Assembly (NCBI GenBank): GCA_946536225.1
Contig: CAMNEE010000001.1
Location: 1 to 64,000, forward strand
DNA from: UBA6985 sp946536225
Lineage (GTDB): Bacteria; Bacillota_I; Bacilli_A; RF39; UBA660
DNA: 64,000 bases
Direction: 5' to 3'
The notes below the pieces were generated by a model that saw only the letters and a program-made list of their open reading frames with translations, was not told the origin of the DNA and ran no database searches. This document shows, one piece after another, positions 24,755 through 34,090 of this stretch (positions are counted from its first letter, which is position 1; every line of letters starts with the position of its first letter). The position numbers and the translations under genes were made by a program.

Positions 24755-25705
24755 ATGAAAGACGAATTATCTAATAACACAGTAGAACAAAATAATACAC
24801 CTGAGACTCAAAATGAGATTGAGGTTAATACTCGATTGGAACAAAATAATGTTGAAAACATAGATGTAATTAACAATGAAATTATTCATGAAGATAAACC
24901 TAAGAAATCAAATAAGTTTACAATTATCTTAATTGTTATATTTATTGTTGCTGCTTTAGGTGGATGTGTTTATTATTTTGGTTTTTTGAACAATTCTAAA
25001 AAAGATAGCAATACTAGTAATGAATGTGAAGGAAATATTTGTACTACTAGCAAATCTACAAATACCGAAAATATTACTAGTGGTACTAGAAGAGCCGATT
25101 ATGAGTTATTGAATTATTTATCACGTGCTCCAAAAAACTTTAATCCTTTTGAAGGGAATGATTTACTTGGTGAAAAGTATTATAAGATTAACTTAGATGA
25201 ATATACAAAATGCCAAGATAGTAGTGATGTATCATTTGATTATAAGAACCATAAAATATCTTATAAATGTCTTCCGGTTGATATGGATGATGTTAATGAT
25301 CCGTGGTATATTGCTGAAGGAAAAGTTGATAATGTTAATATAAAAACTAAAAATACTAGTGTTTCTTGTGGCTCATATGAAATTTATGGTAGTGATGATG
25401 AAGTAGTTATATTTGAAACTGGTAATTGTGACATAGAACATGGATTAGGCCTTAATATAAGTTTCTATTCAAAAGAAGGAAAACTAAAAAAAGAAATTAA
25501 TCCTTTATATTTTGCCTTTCAATATCAGGATCTAAAATATACGGTGCTACCTTATATAATTGTTAATTCTTTATATTACGTAGATTCTGATAATTATAGT
25601 GGAGAAGAAGATGCTGAGTTTGATTGTAAATTACATAAATTAAATTTAAATAGTTATGAAGATACAGTTCTTTATAATTTTAAAGGGAAAGTTTTTAATG
25701 GATGA
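24755..25705 (+). CDS. Single-pass membrane protein with Cys-containing ectodomain
   Basis: 316 residues from the ATG at 24755 (ATGGTGAT upstream). Residues 1-50 are acidic and Asn-rich (cytoplasmic). One helix (about 56-79, FTIILIVIFIVAALGGCVYYFG) is followed by a Ser/Thr/Asn linker and a 220-residue ectodomain containing several Cys (CECEGNIC-like ECEGNICTT, TKCQ, YKCLP, VSCGSYEI, GNCDIEH). No family recognised. Ends with TGA. Probably a surface protein. Confidence 0.7.
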   Translation: MKDELSNNTVEQNNTPETQNEIEVNTRLEQNNVENIDVINNEIIHEDKPKKSNKFTIILIVIFIVAALGGCVYYFGFLNNSKKDSNTSNECEGNICTTSKSTNTENITSGTRRADYELLNYLSRAPKNFNPFEGNDLLGEKYYKINLDEYTKCQDSSDVSFDYKNHKISYKCLPVDMDDVNDPWYIAEGKVDNVNIKTKNTSVSCGSYEIYGSDDEVVIFETGNCDIEHGLGLNISFYSKEGKLKKEINPLYFAFQYQDLKYTVLPYIIVNSLYYVDSDNYSGEEDAEFDCKLHKLNLNSYEDTVLYNFKGKVFNG

Positions 25706-25723
25706 TTTATTCATCCTTTTTTT
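25698..25723 (+). terminator. Terminator of the surface protein gene
   Basis: GGATGA/TCATCC stem across the TGA stop, then seven T. Confidence 0.85.
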
Positions 25724-25784
25724 AATGATTGGATAGTTTTTATGTTATAATATCTATGCGATTAAAATGGAAGGAAGTGAATAA

Positions 25785-27896
25785 ATGAAAGTTATTATTG
25801 CTGAAAAACCTAGTCTTGCTCGTAATATAACAAGTGCAATAGGTAATATGAAAAAAGCTGATGGTTATTTTTATAATGATGAGTACTATGTTACCTGGGC
25901 ATTTGGTCATTTATTTACTCTTGCTGATATAGAAGACTATCCTGGTCATGAAAGTGCAACGGGTAGATGGAGTATGGATAACCTTCCATGTTTTCCTGAT
26001 GAATTTAAATTTAATTTAAAAAAAGATACTAATAAACAAATTGATAAAGGTGTTTTAAAACAATTTAATATAATTAAAAATTTATGTGAAAAAGATAATG
26101 TTGATGAAATAGTTAATGCAGGAGATGCCGATAGAGAAGGAGAAGTTATTGTTAGATTAATTACTAATAATATAAATACTACAAATAAGAAATTAACAAG
26201 ACTATGGCTTCCTGATCAAACAGAAGAAACTATTAATGAAGCACTTAAAGATTTGAAAGTAGAAGATGAATATCAAAACTTAGCTGATGAAGGATTTGCA
26301 AGAACATATATTGATTGGTTATATGGAGTTAATTTAACTAGATATGCAACACTTAAAACAGGAACTTTATTAAGAGTAGGTAGAGTAATTATTCCTATTG
26401 TAAAAGCTATTTATGATAGAGATATGGCTATTAGAAATTTTGTTCCTGATATTTACTATGGAATATATTCAAATGAACTAACTAATAACGAAGAAATACT
26501 TCTTGAAAGTAAAGAGAAATTTGATAAAGATAAAAAGAATAAAGCTGAAGAGTTATGTAGCAAATATAATTCTTCTAAAGCAATAGTAACTGATAAGAAA
26601 ACTAAAAAAGATAAACTTAATCCTGGTAAACTATATTCCTTATCTAAATTACAAAATGTACTTGGTAAGAAATATAAAATGCCTATGGATAAATCACTTA
26701 GTTTAGTTCAAGGCTTATATGAAAAAGGTTTTCTTACATACCCAAGAACAAACTCTGAGTATTTAGCAACTGCTGAAAAAGATAAAGTTAAAAGTATTTT
26801 AAAGAATATTAAAGATCTTGGGTATCCAGTTGAATTTAAAGATAAAAAAACTATATTCGATGATGCAAAAATTGAGTCTCACTCAGCTTTAACTCCAACT
26901 TATAAAATACCTAAGAAAAGTAGTTTAACTGAAGATGAGTTTATTGTATATCAAACAGTATTTAAAAGATTTGTTGCGGTATTTTGTTCAATCGATTGTG
27001 AAATTGAAAAGACTGAAATAAAGATTAAAGTAGGAGATTATGAAGAATTTAATTTAAAAGGTACTACAATAATTAATCCAGGTTGGACTAAGTATGATGA
27101 TTCTACTGCTAAAGATAAAATACTTCCTAATTTAAATATAGGTGATGAAGTAAATATTAATTTTAAACCTAAAGAAAAAGAAACTACACCACCTAAGCAT
27201 TATACAATTGAAACACTTAATAATTATCTTAAGAATCCATTTAAAGAAGATAAGAAGAGACTTCAAGAAGAAGAAAGTGAAAATGATAACGAAGAAGTAG
27301 ATGATAGTGAAGACTATAAAGCAATATTTGAAGGACTAGAACTTGGTACAGAAGCTACAAGAACAGGTATTATTGATAATGCTCGAAAGAGTAAATATAT
27401 TGAACTAAAAAAGGATACATATTACATTATGCCTGATGGAGAATATTTAATTAATAATTTAGTTCAAATGGAAATAAGTATGGATAAGTATAAAACTTCT
27501 GAAATGGGTAAGGCTTTAAAGAAGGTATATCATAATACTATTAGTATAAATGATGCTGTAAAACAAGCAGAAGAAGAAATAAAAGATATATTTGATAAAA
27601 GAAATGATAATGAAACAACAGGTTTTTATGGTGAAGTAATAGGTAAATGTCCTAAATGTGGTAATGACATTATAAAGGGTAAATATAATTATGGTTGTAA
27701 GGACTATAAAAATTGTAAATTTAAAATACCTACTGTTTTATGTGGAAGAGTAATTTCTAAAAAGGAAGCAGAAATAATTTTAGAAAAAGGAATAAGTGAT
27801 GAATTAGATAACTTTATTTCTAAGAAGAATACTACATTTAAAGCTAGACTAAAATTAGATGGAGATGGAGTAGTTTTTGATTTTTATCAAAATTAA
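25785..27896 (+). CDS. topB: DNA topoisomerase III
   Basis: Type IA topoisomerase, 703 residues. The Toprim domain starts MKVIIAEKPSLARNI and contains NAGDADREGEVI. The active-site Tyr is in GFLTYPRTNSEYL (about residue 320). The C-terminal region has one zinc-ribbon-like unit (CPKCGNDIIKGKYNYGC, 620-650) and a KEAEIILEKG tail seen in Firmicutes TopB. Monocistronic with TATAAT about 38 bases upstream. The length is typical of chromosomal and plasmid TopB in this phylum. Confidence 0.93.
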   Translation: MKVIIAEKPSLARNITSAIGNMKKADGYFYNDEYYVTWAFGHLFTLADIEDYPGHESATGRWSMDNLPCFPDEFKFNLKKDTNKQIDKGVLKQFNIIKNLCEKDNVDEIVNAGDADREGEVIVRLITNNINTTNKKLTRLWLPDQTEETINEALKDLKVEDEYQNLADEGFARTYIDWLYGVNLTRYATLKTGTLLRVGRVIIPIVKAIYDRDMAIRNFVPDIYYGIYSNELTNNEEILLESKEKFDKDKKNKAEELCSKYNSSKAIVTDKKTKKDKLNPGKLYSLSKLQNVLGKKYKMPMDKSLSLVQGLYEKGFLTYPRTNSEYLATAEKDKVKSILKNIKDLGYPVEFKDKKTIFDDAKIESHSALTPTYKIPKKSSLTEDEFIVYQTVFKRFVAVFCSIDCEIEKTEIKIKVGDYEEFNLKGTTIINPGWTKYDDSTAKDKILPNLNIGDEVNINFKPKEKETTPPKHYTIETLNNYLKNPFKEDKKRLQEEESENDNEEVDDSEDYKAIFEGLELGTEATRTGIIDNARKSKYIELKKDTYYIMPDGEYLINNLVQMEISMDKYKTSEMGKALKKVYHNTISINDAVKQAEEEIKDIFDKRNDNETTGFYGEVIGKCPKCGNDIIKGKYNYGCKDYKNCKFKIPTVLCGRVISKKEAEIILEKGISDELDNFISKKNTTFKARLKLDGDGVVFDFYQN

Positions 27897-27915
27897 TAAT
27901 TTTTTAAAAAATCTA

Positions 27916-27944
27916 TTGACATTAAAAAATACTACAAATATAAT
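27916..27944 (+). promoter_or_regulatory. Perfect consensus promoter of the 28-kb RNA
   Basis: TTGACA (27916-27921), exactly 17 bases, TATAAT (27939-27944). This is the best vegetative promoter I found in the window, predicting a start near 27951 and strong expression. Confidence 0.85.
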
Positions 27945-27950
27945 TAAATT

Positions 27951-28327
27951 AACCTAGTATAGTATTTGAGAGGTTAATGAAATAATTTCTTATATATAAT
28001 TCATGGATTGAATTATGTATTGCTAGCTGTGTTGCTGGCCTTAGGTTGAGAGACTGAAGTCTTTCCCGCGGAGTGTATCCGTTTAATTAATTTTAATCTC
28101 AAATATTTATTATGCATGCCTATATAGGAAAGAGCTTGTATAGGATGTAAGAAAATGGTAAATATCGATACGTAAGGTGATTCATAAGGATAACGCCTGC
28201 TAGGTTTATGATCATAAGGGACCGTAACCCTAAGTTTATCAAAATCTAAATAGTGATCAATATTTAGAGTTTAATCATTTGTACTTACGGTAAAAAAACT
28301 TTTGGCAGTCAGACCAAAGTTTTTTTA
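27951..28327 (+). ncRNA. Large structured non-coding RNA, unrecognised
   Basis: About 375 nt between a perfect consensus promoter and a terminator, with no open frame. The 5' domain is closed by TATTTGAGA/TCTCAAATA (27963-27971/28097-28105). Inside are the hairpins GCTAGC/GCTGGC (28022-28039), GAGAGAC/GTCTTTC (28048-28065) and CGGA/TCCG (28069-28081). CCTATA/TATAGG (28119-28144) links to a 3' multibranch domain closed by CGTAAG/CTTACG (28171-28176/28284-28289) plus GTGATT/AATCAT, enclosing TCATAA/TTATGA, AGGG/CCCT and TCTAAATA/TATTTAGA hairpins. The size fits a housekeeping RNA. However, the RNase P core GAGGAAAGTCC, the tmRNA T arm and the SRP tetraloop region are all absent. Confidence 0.75.
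28292..28327 (+). terminator. Terminator of the 28-kb RNA
   Basis: AAAAAAACTTT(T)GG pairs with CCAAAGTTTTTTT around CAGTCAGA. Confidence 0.9.
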
Positions 28328-28382
28328 TGCCCTTATTTACAATTTTTACTTACTTATTTATAATTTATTATAGGTGAATAGT

Positions 28383-29501
28383 ATGAAAAAATTTAATTTT
28401 AAAAACAAAGATATTAATATCAGTTATGCATTTATAGCATATATTGTTTTTGCTATTGTTTTTATGGTTATAATGGCTTTTCTTGAAAATAGAAATGTTT
28501 ATGAAGCCGAGGATTTATTTTATCCAAATGCTCATAAGTTAACTGATAATTTAACAGAAATTATAAGTAAACAAAATACTATTTCCAATACTATTAATGA
28601 TGTTATAAATAATAAAGAATATACTATTGATGATCCTTATATTTTAAAAAATCCTTATGAAGTTAATCCTTTATCCGCTTTAGTTATTTTCTATACTGAT
28701 GAGGCTGTTAAAGTAGGTGTTGAAATAAATGATGATTATATTGGTGAAACAGATAGTACAAATAATCATGTAATACCTCTTTATGGATTACATGAAGGTA
28801 CATATAATTATGTTACTTTGAATCTTTCTAATGGTATAACTAAAACAATAGTAGTTAAGACTCAAAGTGAAGATTTTAACTTGTATGAAGATATTAAAAT
28901 AAATAATAAGAAAAATGTTTTCTTTAACTCTTACTCAAATGACTCTATGTCATTTATTAGAGCATTTGATTATATGACTAATTTAAAACTTAATATTAAA
29001 GGAATTAATTTTGTTAATTCATATAATATTATAGATGATAAGATTATTGTTAATTATAGTAGTGATAAAAAAATGAAAGGTATTTATTTAACAATAGACT
29101 TTTTAGGACATATATTGAATGTAAGTGATACATTTGAAGGTTATAGTGATAATAATAATTTTGAATATGGTTTTTATAATAGTGGAATTAATAATTATGA
29201 AGTAACCAAGTATTCAAATAATAAAGAAGAGACAAAGAATAATGTTCTTTCATTTGATGAAGTTTCAAGTGATTTAATGCATTCAAAACTTTATAATAAA
29301 GATGCAAATATATCTTATTCTAATAGCACTATTTATTACGATATAAATGAAAATGGTGTAATTATTCTTGTTAGAGATGATGGTAAGGTATTCTCATATA
29401 CTATTAATGATGATGGATTTATTAATATAAATAATAAACATTCATATGCTCTTTATTTAAATGTTGATAGTACTTACTATAATTTAAATGTAGTTATATA
29501 G
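28383..29501 (+). CDS. Single-pass membrane protein with large ectodomain
   Basis: 372 residues from the ATG at 28383 (AGGTGA upstream). One helix (about 14-38, YAFIAYIVFAIVFMVIMAFL) after a basic start, then an extracellular domain rich in Asn, Tyr and Asp with beta character. There are no Cys pairs and no known motif. It stands alone between the structured RNA and the ClpX-like gene. Function unknown; a cell-surface protein is likely. Confidence 0.65.
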   Translation: MKKFNFKNKDINISYAFIAYIVFAIVFMVIMAFLENRNVYEAEDLFYPNAHKLTDNLTEIISKQNTISNTINDVINNKEYTIDDPYILKNPYEVNPLSALVIFYTDEAVKVGVEINDDYIGETDSTNNHVIPLYGLHEGTYNYVTLNLSNGITKTIVVKTQSEDFNLYEDIKINNKKNVFFNSYSNDSMSFIRAFDYMTNLKLNIKGINFVNSYNIIDDKIIVNYSSDKKMKGIYLTIDFLGHILNVSDTFEGYSDNNNFEYGFYNSGINNYEVTKYSNNKEETKNNVLSFDEVSSDLMHSKLYNKDANISYSNSTIYYDINENGVIILVRDDGKVFSYTINDDGFININNKHSYALYLNVDSTYYNLNVVI

Positions 29502-29581
29502 AAAAATAAAAGAAAGGGTTGCATACTCTTTTTTTTTGCATTATTATAATAACAATATAATTTTTAGGTGGTGTGTTGTTC

Positions 29582-31108
29582 ATGAAAAAAGAAAATTACG
29601 TTAATGGACCAAATGATAAAGTAGTTATAATTGGTCAAGTAATAGAGTTAAGCAGAGGCATTTATAGTGTTTTACCTCAAGAAGTGGCTTTTGGAAAAAT
29701 TGATGAGGAAACAAATGAATTTACATGTATGGACAATAAAAGAACATTTCCTGCGTTAAAAGAAATAATACGTGATGGAAAAAGTAGTTCTGAAAAATTA
29801 TATTTTTTTGCGCCAAGAGATTTAGGTGATTTAATGGATAGATTCCATGTTGATCCTAATGAAAGAGGTGCTGCTAATACTGCTGCGATTATTTATATGG
29901 AAAATATACGTGAACATATTGTTGAAGCTAGAATAGATAATGAAGATGTAGATGTTCGCTTTATAGAGAAGGCAAAATTAAATAAAATGCCATCTGAACC
30001 AAATCTAAATGTTCTTTCTAATCCAACTATTATTGTTCCTAATGAAGAAGTAGTTATTCCTGATTTAGAGGAAATTATCACTCCTAGTACGTATGTAAAT
30101 CCATTAGGAGTTAAGATTGATCTTCAATATTTTATTAAATATATGAAAGAAAGAATTATGAATAATGATGACAAAATTAAATATATTTGTAAAACTATTT
30201 CATATAATTTAACTGCTGCAGATCCTTATGATGTTGAAAATATATTAGCAATAGGACCAACTGGATCTGGTAAAACAGAAACAATAAATACAATTAGAGA
30301 ATGGGCAAAAGGATATAAAATTCCTGTTGCTATATTTGATAGTACTTCTCTTTCTTCTGCTGGTTATAAAGGTAAAGATGTTGAAGATTTCTTAAAAAGA
30401 ATTTATTTTGATAGTGGTAAAAATCCAGCTTTATATGAAAGAGCAATATTTGCTTTAGATGAATTTGATAAATTAAAAAATAGTGCACTTGAAATGAAAG
30501 AAGCGGCTCAACAATCTTTATTAAAAGTTATTGAAGGTGGTATATTTGATGTTGAAATAGATAAATATGGTTCAACTGTTAAGATGGATACTACAGGTAT
30601 GACTTTATATGGCCTTGGAGCTTTCTCTGATATTTTTGAGAAAAAGAGTAAAGATCATCAAGGAATCGGATTTAAATCAGATATTAGTAATGAGCAAGCT
30701 GAAGAAATTATTTATAACATTACAGATAAAGATATAATTAAAAATGGTTTTATGCCTGAACTTATTGCAAGATTTCCAAATAGATTTGTTTATAAAAAAC
30801 TTGATAAAGATGGATTAAGAAATGTCCTTACTAAGTCAAAAAGAAGTGTAATGTTAAGAAAATTTAAGAGACTTTTAGAACAATTTAATACTGAAGTTGA
30901 TTATGATGATTCGTTTCTTGAAGCTTTTATTGAAAAGACTCTTAGTTCTGAATTAGGTGCAAGATCATTGAATAGAATTTATTCTGAAACATTAAAAGAT
31001 GCTGAAGCAGATATAATGATAGCTGATTATGAAGATGGTGGAAAGAAGAAGGTACTTAAATTAACTTCAGATATTTTCACTGATTCAACAAAATTCGAAT
31101 TAAAATAA
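29582..31108 (+). CDS. ClpX-like AAA+ unfoldase with non-standard N-domain
   Basis: 508 residues. The AAA+ core (about 190-500) follows ClpX closely: Walker A GPTGSGKTE, SAGYKGKDVEDFL, Walker B FALDEFDK, GIGF at the position of the ClpP-docking IGF loop, GFMPELIARFPNR, and sensor 2 ELGARSLNRI. The usual N-terminal four-Cys zinc domain is replaced by about 170 residues (KVVIIGQVIELSRGIYSVL, YFFAPRDLGDLMDRF) unlike any Clp N-domain I know. It probably feeds ClpP with substrates chosen by the new domain. The start is the ATG at 29582. Whether a normal clpX exists elsewhere is not visible. Confidence 0.83.
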   Translation: MKKENYVNGPNDKVVIIGQVIELSRGIYSVLPQEVAFGKIDEETNEFTCMDNKRTFPALKEIIRDGKSSSEKLYFFAPRDLGDLMDRFHVDPNERGAANTAAIIYMENIREHIVEARIDNEDVDVRFIEKAKLNKMPSEPNLNVLSNPTIIVPNEEVVIPDLEEIITPSTYVNPLGVKIDLQYFIKYMKERIMNNDDKIKYICKTISYNLTAADPYDVENILAIGPTGSGKTETINTIREWAKGYKIPVAIFDSTSLSSAGYKGKDVEDFLKRIYFDSGKNPALYERAIFALDEFDKLKNSALEMKEAAQQSLLKVIEGGIFDVEIDKYGSTVKMDTTGMTLYGLGAFSDIFEKKSKDHQGIGFKSDISNEQAEEIIYNITDKDIIKNGFMPELIARFPNRFVYKKLDKDGLRNVLTKSKRSVMLRKFKRLLEQFNTEVDYDDSFLEAFIEKTLSSELGARSLNRIYSETLKDAEADIMIADYEDGGKKKVLKLTSDIFTDSTKFELK

Positions 31109-31133
31109 AAAACGTATTAATTTACGTTTTTTC
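31106..31133 (+). terminator. Terminator of the ClpX-like gene
   Basis: AAAAACGTA/TACGTTTTTT stem just after the stop. Confidence 0.9.
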
Positions 31134-31210
31134 TTTTGTTGTCAAAGATATAAGACATGTGTTAAAATATCTTTGATTTAAATAAATCCCAATAGAAAGA
31201 AGTTGAAATT

Positions 31211-31930
31211 ATGGGAAGAGCTTACGAAGTAAGAAAAGCTAGTATTCAAAAAAATGGTGCTATTAAAGCTAAACTTTATAGTACTGCAGCAAAGGAAGTT
31301 TATTTAGCTGCTAAAAATAATCCCGAACTTGAAACTAATGTAGTTTTAAGAAGAGTAGTTGATAAGTATAAACATCAAGCCGTTCCAATGGATATAATTA
31401 ATAGAGCAATTGATAAAGCTAAAGGTAATGATGGTACTGATTATCAAGAAGTTACTTATGAAGGATTTGGTCCTGGACAAAGTACTTTCATTATTGAAAC
31501 TTTAACTGATAATGTTAATAGAACTGTTGCTTATGTAAGAGAAGTTTTTAATAAAATACATAAGAGTTTAGGTGTTATTAATTCTGTTTCATATAATTAT
31601 GATTATGAAGCATTAATTGGATTTAAAGCCGATAATGGTGATGATATAATGCTTGCTTTATTAGATAAAGGTATTGAAATTGTTGACTTAGAAACTATTG
31701 ATGGTGAAGTAATTATTACTGCTAAACCAGGTGATGCTTCTAAAGTAAAAGATGTTGTAGAAGAATTAATACCTAATGTTGAATATACAATTGATGAAAG
31801 AGGATGGTATCCTAAAGAGAAAGTCACTCTTGAAGGAGAAGAACTTGATCAATTTAAGATGGCTTTAGAAAAGTTTGAAAACATTGATGATGTTACAAAC
31901 ATTTATCATAATGTAGATTTAGGAGAATAG
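31211..31930 (+). CDS. YebC/TACO1-family protein
   Basis: 239 residues. It starts MGRAYEVRKASIQK. NPELETNVVLRRVVDKYKHQAVPMDIINRAIDKAKG and the family core VTYEGFGPGQSTFIIETLTDN are intact. The family includes DNA-binding regulators (PmpR) and proteins that help translate difficult motifs; which applies here cannot be told. Monocistronic, with AGAAAGAAG upstream and its own terminator. Confidence 0.93.
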   Translation: MGRAYEVRKASIQKNGAIKAKLYSTAAKEVYLAAKNNPELETNVVLRRVVDKYKHQAVPMDIINRAIDKAKGNDGTDYQEVTYEGFGPGQSTFIIETLTDNVNRTVAYVREVFNKIHKSLGVINSVSYNYDYEALIGFKADNGDDIMLALLDKGIEIVDLETIDGEVIITAKPGDASKVKDVVEELIPNVEYTIDERGWYPKEKVTLEGEELDQFKMALEKFENIDDVTNIYHNVDLGE

Positions 31931-31947
31931 TAAATATTCTCTTTTTT
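31923..31947 (+). terminator. Terminator of the YebC-family gene
   Basis: GAGAATA/TATTCTC stem across the stop codon and six T. Confidence 0.9.
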
Positions 31948-31999
31948 CTTTTATTTTTACTCTTAATAGAGTATAGTAAGAAGAAAGCGAGGTGTCATA

Positions 32000-32659
32000 A
32001 TGAGAATACTTATATGTGATGATGAAATTTTAATAAGGGAATTAATCGGTGAATATGTTTTAAGTGAAGGATATACTTATGATTTAGCTGAAGATGGAGA
32101 TAAAGCTATAGAACTTGTTAAAAAGAATGATTATGACTTAATAATTATGGATATAATGATGCCTAAAAAAGATGGTTTTAGTGCTTTAAAAGAAATCAAA
32201 AGTATAAAAGATATACCAACTATTATGTTATCTGCTAGAAAAGATGAGATAGATAAATTACAAGGTTTTGATTATGGTGCTGATGATTATGTAACTAAAC
32301 CATTTAGTCCAAAAGAATTAATGGCTAGAGTTAAAGTAATAGGCAAAAGAAATAAGAAAATTGATGTAATTAAAGTAGGGAATATTTCGATAGATAATAT
32401 TTCTCATACAGTTACTATTGATGGAAATATAGTAGATATGACAAATACTCAATATGAATTATTAAAATTATTCATGGAGAATGAAGGTATTGCATTATCA
32501 AGAGATACTATTATAGAAAAAATATGGGGATTTGATTATGATGCAGACGATAGGACTATCGATGCACATATAAAACTTCTTAGAAGTAAACTTGGAGCAT
32601 ATAGAAAAACCATTAAGACTATTAGAAATGTAGGTTATAGATTTAATTATGAAAAATAA
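32000..32659 (+). CDS. OmpR/PhoB-family response regulator
   Basis: 219 residues. The receiver domain (1-118) has the acidic pair LICDDE, phospho-acceptor Asp in LIIMDIMMPKKDG (about residue 52) and Lys in DYVTKPFSPKEL. The winged-helix DNA-binding domain (125-219) ends TIRNVGYRFNYEK. It overlaps the kinase gene by 11 bases. Its family binds direct repeats spaced 11 bases; such repeats occur at 34057 (downstream) and 21066. Confidence 0.95.
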   Translation: MRILICDDEILIRELIGEYVLSEGYTYDLAEDGDKAIELVKKNDYDLIIMDIMMPKKDGFSALKEIKSIKDIPTIMLSARKDEIDKLQGFDYGADDYVTKPFSPKELMARVKVIGKRNKKIDVIKVGNISIDNISHTVTIDGNIVDMTNTQYELLKLFMENEGIALSRDTIIEKIWGFDYDADDRTIDAHIKLLRSKLGAYRKTIKTIRNVGYRFNYEK

Positions 32660-34031
32660 TAGGTTAACAATTAGAACAATTCACATAATGTCATTTTTTA
32701 TTTTTATAATTCTTTTATCTATTTATATGTTTCAAATAGTTTGTTTTGATTTCTTCTATGAAAGAAATCAATTTATTAATATAAGTAATATTGCTCGTGA
32801 TATAAAAGAAAATATTAATGAGGCTGAATTACCTAAATATTTAGAAAATGTAGCTTATGAAGGAAACATATGTATTTGTTATGTTATGGGTGAAGATGAA
32901 ATTCACTATAACTCTAGAAATAACGGATGTATTTTACACGACGATCCTTTTATTAGTGAGAAAATTAAAGAATTAAAAAATGATAAAAGTAGAGAGTATT
33001 TAAAGGTTATCGGATCTAATAATGTAAAATCTATTATATATTTAATTAATATAGATGATAACTCTTATATTGTTTTAAATACAAATTTAGAAAACTTAGA
33101 TGCGGCCACTAAAATTCTAAAAAAACAATTAGTACTTATATTAATTATACTTGTATTTGTTGGAGCATCTATTAGCATTATTATTAGTAAACAAATAACT
33201 AAACCTGTTGTTCAACTTATTGATAGTGCTTCTGAACTTAAAAAAGGTAACTATGATGTTAAGTTTGAAAAAAGTGATGTGGCAGAGTTAAATGAACTTG
33301 CTGATATTTTAACGGTTGCTGCCTCTGAAATGAAGAATACAGATGAACTAAGAAGAGACTTAATTGCTAATGTAAGTCATGATTTAAAGACGCCTTTAAC
33401 AATGATTAAAGCATATGCTGAAAAGGTAAGAGATTTATCTTATAAAGACGATGAAAAAAGAGAAAAAGATTTAAATGTTATTATATCTGAAAGTGATAGA
33501 TTAAATGGTTTAGTAAATGATTTATTAGACTTATCTAAATTAGAATCTAGTGGATTTGATTTGAATATTACTAAATATGATTTAGTAGAACAAATACAAG
33601 AAGTATTAAGAAGATATGAATTATTATCTGAACAAGAAGGTTATAAATTTAGTGTTTATGTACCTTCTGACAGTATTATTGTTAAGGCTGATAAAGCAAG
33701 ACTTGATCAAGTATTTTATAATTTAATCAATAATGCTATAGAACACGTTGGAAAAGATAAGACAGTATATATTGATGTAAGAAGTAAAATTGGATATTAT
33801 TCCGTTTGTATTATGAATACAGGGGAACCTATTCCTAAAGATGAAATACCTCTTGTTTGGAATAAATACTATACAAAGAATAAAAATCATAAGAGAAATG
33901 TTGTTGGTACAGGTATAGGACTTGCCATTGTTAAGAACATTTTAGTTAAACATAATTATGAGTATGGTGTTGTTTCGGGAAATGGAAAATTCACAAAATT
34001 TTACTTTAAAATTCCTAATAAAAAAAAATAG
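32649..34031 (+). CDS. Sensor histidine kinase
   Basis: 460 residues. Two membrane helices (about 12-33 and 158-178) flank a 125-residue extracellular sensor with three Cys (GNICICYVM, NGCIL). A HAMP linker (180-232) leads to the phosphorylated His in NVSHDLKTPLTM (about 246). The ATPase domain has NLINNAIEH, NTGEPI and VGTGIGLAIV. Translationally coupled to the response regulator. Signal unknown; phosphate or envelope stress are possible from the PhoR-like layout. Confidence 0.93.
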   Translation: MKNNRLTIRTIHIMSFFIFIILLSIYMFQIVCFDFFYERNQFINISNIARDIKENINEAELPKYLENVAYEGNICICYVMGEDEIHYNSRNNGCILHDDPFISEKIKELKNDKSREYLKVIGSNNVKSIIYLINIDDNSYIVLNTNLENLDAATKILKKQLVLILIILVFVGASISIIISKQITKPVVQLIDSASELKKGNYDVKFEKSDVAELNELADILTVAASEMKNTDELRRDLIANVSHDLKTPLTMIKAYAEKVRDLSYKDDEKREKDLNVIISESDRLNGLVNDLLDLSKLESSGFDLNITKYDLVEQIQEVLRRYELLSEQEGYKFSVYVPSDSIIVKADKARLDQVFYNLINNAIEHVGKDKTVYIDVRSKIGYYSVCIMNTGEPIPKDEIPLVWNKYYTKNKNHKRNVVGTGIGLAIVKNILVKHNYEYGVVSGNGKFTKFYFKIPNKKK

Positions 34032-34056
34032 TAAAAAATATACAAAAAAAATAAAA

Positions 34057-34084
34057 ATTCATATAAAATTCATATTTGTTTTAT
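34057..34084 (+). promoter_or_regulatory. Three 11-bp phased TTCATA repeats (PhoP/PhoB-type box)
   Basis: TTCATA (34057), TTCATA (34068) and TTTATA (34079) are spaced exactly 11 bases, directly after the two-component operon. TATATT at 34083-34088 may be the promoter they control. Confidence 0.6.
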
Positions 34085-34090
34085 ATATTT

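Noticed and set aside
27951..28327. RNase P RNA or tmRNA
   Set aside because: Size and promoter fit, but no GAGGAAAGTCC/ACAGAA core, no tRNA-like ends, no GGTTCGA T arm and no tag frame ending in Ala-Ala.
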